Part shown: positions 15,810 to 20,681 of the stretch, piece after piece
How the letters are laid out: each line of letters starts with the position of its first letter
Numbering within the stretch: position 1 is the first letter of the stretch
Assembly: GCA_947166205.1 (NCBI GenBank)
Contig: CAMVDI010000010.1
Span: forward strand, 1 to 20,681
DNA length: 20,681 nucleotides
Source of the DNA: an uncultured Clostridia bacterium
Lineage (GTDB): Bacteria > Bacillota_A > Clostridia > Christensenellales > Aristaeellaceae
Reading direction: 5' to 3'
The notes under the pieces: generated by a model
Database searches by the model: none
Told to the model about the DNA's origin: nothing
Seen by the model: only the letters and a program-made list of their open reading frames with translations
Position numbers and translations under genes: made by a program

Positions 15810-16976
15810 TCAGGCCTTCGGAACCGCGTATCCCCGGAAGGGGGGGCGGCTCTCCTTGACCTCGTACAGCCGGGCATCCGCCTCGGCCACCAGCTGCTCA
15901 TAGGTCATCCCGCTCTTCCGCTTCGCCACGCCGATGCTGACCCGGAGCTGATAGGGCTTTCCGTCCTTGTCGGATTCCTTCAGCATGGCGTGAATGGTCT
16001 CGCAGAGACGGTTGGTCTCGCTTTCCGCGCCTTCCACCACGATCACGAACTCATCCCCGCCGTACCGGGCGATAAAGGGACGGGAATCCAGCGTCTGGCA
16101 GGCGGATTTCAGGATCCCGGAGATCCGCTCCAGGGCGGCGTCTCCCTCCAGGTGACCGAAACTGTCGTTGATGGGCTTGAAATGATCCACGTCGATCATC
16201 AGCAGCCAGACCTGTTCCTCGTGGTTGATCAGCTTGTAGGTCATAAACCGGTTCAGGTTCTGGCGGTTGTTCACCCGGGTGAGGGTGTCCGTGGAGACGG
16301 ACTGATTGCTGTTCTCCACAAAGATGCAGAAGAGCTCCGTCAGGATGCAGACGCAGACCACGGGAAAAGATTCCCCGAGCCGGCTGAGAAGCAGCGCCGC
16401 CAGCAGGCAGAGCGGGAAGGAGGAGACCACCCGGAAAAAGGAATGACGGGAGGGATCGGATTCCGACCTGCACCGGAGCAGAAGCCGCACGCTGCTGAAC
16501 AGGCAAAGGGCGGTCAGGCAGAGGAGCAGGACCTGGAACAGGCCCGTGCGGCGATAGCGAAGGGACTCGTCGAAGTAGAAGATGGAGCGGGTCAGCAGAT
16601 TGGAGAGAATGAAGCCGCAGAACAGGAACTCCAGCGCAAACAGGGAATACCTCGTCTTTTTCCGGGTAAAAAAATCGGAGCGCAGCGTCGTCTCCGCAAA
16701 CCCGCACCAGCAGAAGGCGCCGAAGACCAGCGTGATCAGATACGCGGTTTTGAAGAGATAGGAGAGGGGAAGCGCCAGCGCCTCGACAACCCAGATCCGG
16801 TTGAACACGGTAAAAAGCAGGTTGGACAGGAAATTAACCAAAAAGCAGAAATAGGTCCGGTTCAGCCAGAAATCGGCCGCGGACTTCTCGCGCCTGCGGG
16901 CGGACCAGAACCAGATCAGCCCGAGAAACAGCGAGCAGATGGCGTAAATCTCCGCGTAAAGGACAGATTCTGTCAC
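15810..16976 (-). CDS. Membrane-bound GGDEF diguanylate cyclase
   Basis: Makes cyclic di-GMP from two GTP, at the inner face of the membrane. Start placed at a GTG (16974-16976) nine bases after AAAAGGTG (16986-16993); the upstream in-frame GTG at 16986-16988 is part of that ribosome binding site. Length is 388 residues. The first 230 residues hold about seven hydrophobic helices without a recognised ligand-binding domain, similar to 7-helix sensor regions. The GGDEF domain (about 232-380) has VSTDTLTRVNNR at its entry, DVDHFKPINDSFGH (metal and base contacts) and an intact RYGGDEF (active site 306-310). The RxxD inhibitory site expected just before is absent (DSRP in its place), so product inhibition through that site is unlikely. 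A single-gene unit with its own promoter and terminator. Confidence 0.93.
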   Translation of the reverse strand: MTESVLYAEIYAICSLFLGLIWFWSARRREKSAADFWLNRTYFCFLVNFLSNLLFTVFNRIWVVEALALPLSYLFKTAYLITLVFGAFCWCGFAETTLRSDFFTRKKTRYSLFALEFLFCGFILSNLLTRSIFYFDESLRYRRTGLFQVLLLCLTALCLFSSVRLLLRCRSESDPSRHSFFRVVSSFPLCLLAALLLSRLGESFPVVCVCILTELFCIFVENSNQSVSTDTLTRVNNRQNLNRFMTYKLINHEEQVWLLMIDVDHFKPINDSFGHLEGDAALERISGILKSACQTLDSRPFIARYGGDEFVIVVEGAESETNRLCETIHAMLKESDKDGKPYQLRVSIGVAKRKSGMTYEQLVAEADARLYEVKESRPPFRGYAVPKA

Positions 16977-17045
16977 GGCACAACTCACCTTTTATCATTT
17001 AATCCGGATTATTCAGAAGGGCCTCCAAACCCCCAGCCTGCCGAA

Positions 17046-17074
17046 ATAGTACCAGAGAACGGGCGGTTTGTAAA
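17046..17074 (-). promoter_or_regulatory. Promoter of the GGDEF gene
   Basis: On the minus strand: TTTACA (17074-17069), 17-base spacer, TACTAT (17051-17046), with the TGn extension TGG. It lies about 50 bases upstream of the ribosome binding site, leaving a 5' leader of roughly 60 bases. Confidence 0.7.
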
Positions 17075-17090
17075 GAAAGAACCCCGCAAA

Positions 17091-17130
17091 AACGGAAAGA
17101 ATGCGCAAAAAACGGAAAGAATGCGCAAAA
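17091..17130. repeat. Two adjacent copies of a 20-bp direct repeat
   Basis: AACGGAAAGAATGCGCAAAA occurs at 17091-17110 and again, base for base, at 17111-17130. It is non-coding and lies between the GGDEF promoter and the end of pfkA. On the minus strand it supplies two T6-like runs downstream of pfkA. Confidence 0.9.
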
Positions 17131-17200
17131 AATCGGGCAGCCCCCGGACCGGCTTCCTCCGGCGGGAAGCGAGGTCAGCCGCCGGGGGGCGCCGGTCCGG
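17131..17200 (-). terminator. Possible terminator of pfkA (nested GC-rich inverted repeats followed by T6)
   Basis: An outer inverted repeat (CCGGACCGGC 17144-17153 with GCCGGTCCGG 17191-17200) encloses an inner one (CCGGCGG 17159-17165 with CCGCCGG 17179-17185). On the minus strand a T6 run follows about 10 bases after the outer stem (A6 near 17127-17132). The gap between stem and T-run makes it an imperfect intrinsic terminator. Confidence 0.4.
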
Positions 17201-17222
17201 CGGGAAGCGAGGTCAGTCGCCG
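17158..17222. repeat. 27-bp direct repeat duplicating the 3' end of pfkA
   Basis: Bases 17158-17184 and 17196-17222 are the same except for one mismatch (C17179 against T17217), with a 38-base period. The second copy contains the pfkA stop codon (17213-17215) and its last codons; the first is a non-coding copy just downstream of pfkA. Confidence 0.9.
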
Positions 17223-18283
17223 AAGGAGATGCCGATCCGACGGGCGGTGGTGATCATATGATCATCCGCGGGCACGGGCTTGGCGACGCCGGCGATGTCC
17301 TTCAGATAATTGTGGGTGATGCTGTTCCCCTTCAGGGCCACGGTGACGCCGTAGATATCGTCCCGGATCAGCTCCGCGGCATGGACGCCGAATTCCGTGG
17401 ACAGCACCCGGTCATAGGCGCTGGGGCTGCCTCCGCGCTGGGTATGCCCGGGAACCACGTTGCGGGCTTCCACCCCAACCAGCTCCTGCAGCTGCTGGGC
17501 CACATAGGCGCTGGAGGAGAAGTGCTCCTGGGCGCGGCGGGTCTCCCGCTCCTTTTTCTTCAGCTTGGCCTCCTCCTTCTCCATGGCGCCCTCCGCCACG
17601 GCGATGATGGTGAAGCCCTTGTTGTTCTCCGCGCGGCGCTGAACGATCTCAGCCACCTTGTCGATGGTATAGGGAATCTCCGGAATCAGGATCACGTCCG
17701 CTCCGCCGGCCACGCCCGCGTACAGCGTCAGCCAGCCGGCCTTGTTGCCCATGACCTCGATGGCCATGACCCGGCCGTGGCTGGCCGCGGTGGTATGGAT
17801 CCGGTCCACCACGTCCGTGGCGATGTCCAGGGCGGTATGGAAGCCGAAGGTGAAATCCGTCCCGTACAGGTCGTTGTCAATGGTCTTCGGAAGGCCGATC
17901 ACGTTCAGCCCTTCCTCGCTGAGGAGGTTGGCGGTTTTGTGGGTCCCGTTTCCGCCCAGGGTCACCAGGCAGTCCAGCTTCAGCATCTTGTACGTCCGCT
18001 TCATGGCGGCCACCTTGTCCACGTTGTCCTCTTCGATTTTTCTCATATTGCGGAAGGGCGTACGGTTGGTGCCGAGAATGGTTCCGCCCAGGGTCAGGAT
18101 GCCGGAAAACTGGCTGCGGGACATGACGGAATAATCCGCCTCGATCAGCCCGCGGTATCCGTCGTGAATGCCGATAATCTCGGCGTCAAACATCTCATAG
18201 GCGGCACGGGCGACACCGCGGATCGCCGCGTTCAGACCGGGGCAGTCCCCGCCGCTGGTCAGGATGCCGATTCTCTTTTTCAT
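17213..18283 (-). CDS. pfkA: 6-phosphofructokinase, mixed-substrate group III type
   Basis: Phosphorylates fructose 6-phosphate to the 1,6-bisphosphate in glycolysis. The 356 residues start with the phosphate-binding SGGDCPGLNAAIRG (10-23). The phosphoryl-donor site is LGGNGT (109-114) and the catalytic motif PKTIDND (132-138, with Asp136 as base). Two positions set donor use in the family: Gly113, as in ATP-dependent enzymes (PPi enzymes have Asp), and Lys133, which PPi enzymes have and E. coli-type ATP enzymes do not. This combination is that of the mixed-substrate group III and points to ATP, but is not decisive. Asn112 replaces the usual Asp/Glu of GGDGS. A Lys/Glu-rich insertion lies near 240-255. 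The ATG has GAGAGGAGG (18291-18299) seven bases upstream. Confidence 0.93.
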   Translation of the reverse strand: MKKRIGILTSGGDCPGLNAAIRGVARAAYEMFDAEIIGIHDGYRGLIEADYSVMSRSQFSGILTLGGTILGTNRTPFRNMRKIEEDNVDKVAAMKRTYKMLKLDCLVTLGGNGTHKTANLLSEEGLNVIGLPKTIDNDLYGTDFTFGFHTALDIATDVVDRIHTTAASHGRVMAIEVMGNKAGWLTLYAGVAGGADVILIPEIPYTIDKVAEIVQRRAENNKGFTIIAVAEGAMEKEEAKLKKKERETRRAQEHFSSSAYVAQQLQELVGVEARNVVPGHTQRGGSPSAYDRVLSTEFGVHAAELIRDDIYGVTVALKGNSITHNYLKDIAGVAKPVPADDHMITTARRIGISFGD

Positions 18284-18335
18284 GGAAAGCCCTCCTCTCG
18301 CCGTTTGCGGAAAATATGGGATCTGAGATGGGTCA

Positions 18336-18365
18336 AGTATAGCATGGGAACCGGGGCACGATCAA
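18336..18365 (-). promoter_or_regulatory. Promoter of pfkA
   Basis: On the minus strand: TTGATC (18365-18360), 18-base spacer, TATACT (18341-18336), with the TGn extension TGC. It lies about 37 bases before the ribosome binding site. The remaining stretch up to 18500 holds nothing I can name. Confidence 0.7.
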
Positions 18366-18502
18366 TTCTTTTTTTCATAATACCTACTTTCCCATGGGAT
18401 TGGAGGGTATTTCCGGACGCCGGAGGCAAAAAGAAGAATCCTTTCCTTCAGCCCGTGGCAAAGCCTGTAAAGCAGGATTCCGGAATTGTACAAAACGATT
18501 CA

Positions 18503-18526
18503 GTCAGTTAGTCAAGTCTAACTGAC
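18503..18526. promoter_or_regulatory. Perfect 9-bp inverted repeat, possible operator
   Basis: GTCAGTTAG (18503-18511), spacer TCAAGT, CTAACTGAC (18518-18526). The arms are perfectly complementary, AT/GC mixed and not followed by a T-run, so it looks more like a dimer-binding site than a terminator. It lies 39 bases upstream of the -35 of the hydrogenase-type operon and about 140 bases from the pfkA promoter. The GTTAG...CTAAC core recalls DtxR/MntR-type operators, but the six-base spacer makes that only a guess. Confidence 0.5.
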
Positions 18527-18540
18527 AGCAGGGCCCAAAC

Positions 18541-18558
18541 CTGTTAAAAATTCGTCAA
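18541..18558 (+). promoter_or_regulatory. Weak Rex-like site upstream of the hydrogenase-type promoter
   Basis: CTGTTAA-AAAT-TCGTCAA compared with the redox regulator Rex consensus TTGTTAA-N4-TTAACAA: the left half matches 6/7, the right half 4/7. It ends six bases before the -35. Rex commonly controls NADH-linked fermentative genes in clostridia, so the position is sensible, but the right half is poor. Confidence 0.25.
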
Positions 18559-18564
18559 AAAAGC

Positions 18565-18593
18565 TTTTCAATTCCCGGCTTTTATGATAGAAT
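18565..18593 (+). promoter_or_regulatory. Promoter of the hydrogenase-type operon
   Basis: TTTTCA (18565-18570), 17-base spacer, TAGAAT (18588-18593), with the TGn extension TGA (18585-18587). The transcript would start near 18600 and have a leader of about 55 bases before the ATG at 18657. Confidence 0.7.
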
Positions 18594-18656
18594 GCCCGAC
18601 AGAGCAGACAGGCTTTTGCTTTTTGTGTGCTTTAAATGAACAAGGGGGTTTGTCTT

Positions 18657-19121
18657 ATGCCTGACAACAAGGAAAAGTATGCACAGCTGCAGGACGCGAT
18701 CGCCAGACACAAGGGCGAGCGCGGCGCGGTCATGCCTGTACTGCAGGAAGCCATGAACATCTTCGGCTATGTGCCCCAGGATGTCCAGGAGATGATCGCG
18801 GACGGGCTGGGCGTGACGCTGAGCGAGGTTTACGGCGTTTCCACCTTCTACAGCCAGTTCTCGCTGGAGCCCAAGGGAGAGCACGTGATCGGCGTCTGCC
18901 TCGGAACCGCCTGCTACGTCAAGGGAAGCCAGAAGGTTCTCGACAAGCTCACTGAGGAGCTGAAGATCGAAGTCGGCCGGACCACGAAGGACGGGAAGTT
19001 CACCCTGAACGCCACCCGCTGCCTCGGCGCCTGCGGCCTGGCCCCGGTCATGATGATCGGCGACGAGGTCTACGGCCGGCTGACGCCCGACATGGTGCCC
19101 GATATCCTGGCCAAGTACTGA
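18657..19121 (+). CDS. NuoE-like [2Fe-2S] subunit of a NADH-linked hydrogenase/dehydrogenase (HydC/HndA type)
   Basis: A thioredoxin-fold ferredoxin subunit that passes electrons between the flavin subunit and the rest of the complex, in the cytoplasm. Start at ATG 18657, eight bases after AAGGGGG (18642-18648); the in-frame ATG at 18636 lies before that site. The 154 residues have a helical N-terminal part with GYVPQDVQEMIADGLGV and GVSTFYSQFSL, then the four cluster ligands Cys81, Cys86 (CLGTAC), Cys122 and Cys126 (CLGAC). This is the full CX4C...CX3C pattern of NuoE. With a NuoF-like gene two genes on and no other Complex I subunits, it belongs to an electron-bifurcating or NAD(P)-reducing [FeFe]-hydrogenase (HydABC or HndABCD) or, less likely, an NAD-dependent formate dehydrogenase. 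Confidence 0.93.
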   Translation: MPDNKEKYAQLQDAIARHKGERGAVMPVLQEAMNIFGYVPQDVQEMIADGLGVTLSEVYGVSTFYSQFSLEPKGEHVIGVCLGTACYVKGSQKVLDKLTEELKIEVGRTTKDGKFTLNATRCLGACGLAPVMMIGDEVYGRLTPDMVPDILAKY

Positions 19122-19143
19122 GAAAGCGGGGGAGGAGCGGCCG

Positions 19144-19695
19144 ATGCGGGATCTGAGCCTTCACCTGCTTGATCTGGCCCAGAACAGCATCACAGCCGGC
19201 GCTTCCCTGGTCACCGTCCGGATCACGGTGGACGGCCGGGGCTGGCTGACGATGGTGCTGAAGGACGACGGGCGGGGCATGAGCCCGGAGCTTCTGGCCC
19301 GGGTGACCAGCCCCTTTGCCACCACCCGGACCACCCGGAAGGTGGGGCTGGGAATCCCCATGATGATGGAGAACGCGGAGAAGGCGGGCGGAACCCTGAC
19401 CCTTCAGAGCGAGGTCGGAAAGGGGACGGAGATGACCGTGACGATGGACACGGGAAACATCGACTGCCTGCCGCTGGGAGATCTGAGCGGGACGCTGCTG
19501 AGCCTGATGATTACCAATCCCACCCATCCGGATTTCCGGTTCGAGGGGAAGACGCCGAAAGGCGAATGCCTTTTCGACACCCGGGAGGTCCGGAACGCCC
19601 TGGGGAGCGATATCCCCCTGAACGAGCCCGAGGTGGCCGCCTGGCTGCAGGAGGCTCTGAAAGAAGAAATTGATCCAATATTCGGAGGTATGTAA
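19144..19695 (+). CDS. Stand-alone HATPase_c-fold ATP-binding protein of the hydrogenase-type cluster
   Basis: A 183-residue protein consisting of a GHKL-type ATP-binding domain: N box LLDLAQNSI (8-16, Asn14), G1 box DDGRG (41-45), G2 box VGLGIP (67-72) and GKGTEMTV (93-100). It has no dimerisation/phosphoacceptor (H-box) domain, no membrane segment and no receiver partner, so it is not a conventional sensor kinase. After residue 105 is a unique stretch of about 75 residues (ITNPTHPDFRFEGK and a Glu-rich end). Genes of this kind are known between the NuoE-like and ferredoxin-like genes in clostridial hydrogenase operons, often labelled histidine kinase; I know of no settled function. GGAGGAG (19131-19137) precedes the ATG by six bases. 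Confidence 0.88.
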   Translation: MRDLSLHLLDLAQNSITAGASLVTVRITVDGRGWLTMVLKDDGRGMSPELLARVTSPFATTRTTRKVGLGIPMMMENAEKAGGTLTLQSEVGKGTEMTVTMDTGNIDCLPLGDLSGTLLSLMITNPTHPDFRFEGKTPKGECLFDTREVRNALGSDIPLNEPEVAAWLQEALKEEIDPIFGGM

Positions 19696-19698
19696 ACG

Positions 19699-20067
19699 AT
19701 GAAATCTTTAGCTGATCTGCAGGCGATCCGGGCGAAGACCCTGGAAAACATCAACATGCGCAAGGAAGACAAAAACGCCGCCCGCGTAGTCATCGGCATG
19801 GCCACCTGCGGCATCGCCGCCGGCGCCCGTCCCGTAATGATGAAGTTCCTGGAGGAGATCAAGAAGCGGGATCTGCAGCATGTGACTGTGAGCCAGACCG
19901 GCTGCATCGGCATGTGCCGGCTGGAGCCCATGCTGGACGTGATTCTGCCCGGACAGGAAAAGGTCACCTACGTGAAGGTGAAGCCTGAAATGGTGGAGCG
20001 CATCGTGACGGAGCATCTGATCGGCGGAACTCCGGTGGCGGAATACACCATCGGCGCCGCGGAATAA
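19699..20067 (+). CDS. Small thioredoxin-fold ferredoxin-like protein (HndB/HydD type) with three cysteines
   Basis: A 122-residue protein of the (2Fe-2S) ferredoxin-domain group that sits next to NuoF-like genes in hydrogenase operons. Visible signatures are MATCGIAAGA (34-43) and TGCIGMCRLEP (67-77). Its cysteines are Cys37, Cys69 and Cys73. Aligned with the NuoE-like neighbour (C81-x4-C86...C-x3-C), the first ligand is replaced by Ile32, so only three of the four usual cluster ligands are present. GGAGG (19684-19688) lies 10 bases before the ATG, inside the end of the upstream gene, which stops four bases earlier. Likely a cytoplasmic accessory or electron-transfer subunit. Whether it still holds a [2Fe-2S] cluster cannot be told from sequence. 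Confidence 0.88.
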   Translation: MKSLADLQAIRAKTLENINMRKEDKNAARVVIGMATCGIAAGARPVMMKFLEEIKKRDLQHVTVSQTGCIGMCRLEPMLDVILPGQEKVTYVKVKPEMVERIVTEHLIGGTPVAEYTIGAAE

Positions 20068-20107
20068 GCATCCCCATCCCTTGAAATAAACCAGAGGAGG
20101 AATACCC

Positions 20108-20681
20108 ATGGATCTTTATCGCGCTCATGTGCTGGTCTGCGGCGGTACCGGCTGTACATCTTCCGGTTCCGCGAAGCTGATTGAACGCTTCGAGGAGCAG
20201 ATCGCGGCCAACGGCCTGGACAAGGAAGTCAAGGTTGTCCGTACCGGTTGCTTCGGCCTGTGCGAGGCCGGCCCGGTGGTTATCATCTATCCGGAAGGAA
20301 CCTTCTACAGCCGCGTCAAGCTGGAAGACGTGGACGAGATCGTCACCGAGCATCTGCTGAAGGGCCGCAAGGTGCAGCACCTGGTCTACGTGGACCACAA
20401 GACCCACGAGAGCTCCGTGCAGAAGAGCCTGGCCGAGATCGGCTTCTACAAGCAGCAGCAGCGCGTCGCGCTGCGGAACTGCGGCGTCATCGATCCCGAG
20501 AACATCGACGAATACATCGCCTTCGACGGCTATCAGGCTCTGGGCAAGGCCCTGACCGAGATGACCCCCGAGCAGGTGATCGACGAGATCCTGAAGAGCG
20601 GCCTGCGGGGCCGCGGCGGCGCGGGCTTCCCCACCGGCAAGAAGTGGCAGTTTGCCCGGGCCAGCCAGGCGGAGCACAAGT
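20108..20681 (+). CDS. NuoF-like NADH/FMN-binding subunit (HydB/HndC type), 5' part
   Basis: The frame is open to the end of the window, giving 191 residues of a protein usually near 600. The N-terminal thioredoxin-like domain carries Cys11 and Cys16 (CGGTGC) and Cys48 and Cys52 (CFGLC), a full [2Fe-2S] ligand set. A linker follows, then the NADH/FMN-binding signature [16 protein letters not shown] (165-180). This N-terminal ferredoxin-like fusion distinguishes the hydrogenase HydB/HndC type from plain Complex I NuoF. By family, it oxidises or reduces NAD(H) with FMN and, in bifurcating enzymes, splits electrons between NAD and ferredoxin. GAGGAGG (20094-20100) lies seven bases before the ATG. 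The catalytic [FeFe]-hydrogenase gene would be expected next, beyond the window. Confidence 0.95.
   Translation, partial: MDLYRAHVLVCGGTGCTSSGSAKLIERFEEQIAANGLDKEVKVVRTGCFGLCEAGPVVIIYPEGTFYSRVKLEDVDEIVTEHLLKGRKVQHLVYVDHKTHESSVQKSLAEIGFYKQQQRVALRNCGVIDPENIDEYIAFDGYQALGKALTEMTPEQVIDEILKSGLRGRGGAGFPTGKKWQFARASQAEHK

Overview
The window looks like a chromosomal stretch of a GC-rich member of the Clostridia/Firmicutes, probably an anaerobe. The reasons are: strong AGGAGG-type ribosome binding sites; the Firmicute order tilS-hpt-ftsH; a DnaB/DnaD-domain gene directly followed by a dnaI-like helicase loader; VanW and Spx/ArsC-family proteins; and the start of a NADH-linked [FeFe]-hydrogenase type cluster (NuoE-like, ATPase-like, ferredoxin-like, NuoF-like). 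No phage, IS element, CRISPR array, rRNA or tRNA was seen. The exact genus cannot be read from the sequence.

Layout. 1-717 (+): 3' part of a DEAD-box RNA helicase, closed by a bidirectional terminator. 4288-783 (-): a surface-polysaccharide initiation set of a membrane polyprenyl glycosylphosphotransferase, a sugar-nucleotidyltransferase overlapping it by 4 bases, and galE. 4506-11728 (+): a five-gene run starting with a membrane protein that has a 13-copy Gly-Tyr-Gly-Gln repeat tail, then tilS, hpt, ftsH and a VanW/G5 protein, all tightly spaced or overlapping. 12770-11832 (-): class II fructose-bisphosphate aldolase with its own promoter and terminator. 12919-15710 (+): a primosome pair (DnaB/DnaD-like, DnaI-like) and an ArsC/Spx-like protein. 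16976-15810 (-): a membrane diguanylate cyclase. 18283-17213 (-): a 6-phosphofructokinase of the mixed-substrate group III type. 18657-20681 (+): the hydrogenase-type electron-transfer operon, which runs off the end of the window.

How the genes work together. Two glycolytic enzymes (aldolase, phosphofructokinase) stand as single genes. The hydrogenase-type operon, divergent from phosphofructokinase, would reoxidise the NADH and ferredoxin made by fermentation. The glycosylphosphotransferase, nucleotidyltransferase and GalE together supply and load sugar phosphates for an envelope polymer. The tilS-hpt-ftsH block is housekeeping, but here it is flanked by two membrane proteins with Gln/Tyr/Gly/Pro-rich cytoplasmic tails.

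I see no clearly new multi-gene system. The points most worth a second look are: the repeat-tailed membrane protein coupled to tilS; the expanded DnaB/DnaD protein; the H-box-less ATPase and the three-cysteine ferredoxin-like protein in the hydrogenase cluster; the perfect palindrome in the pfkA/hydrogenase intergenic region; the short duplication of the pfkA 3' end; and the recurrence of extended -10 (TGn) promoters at all seven promoters I could place.
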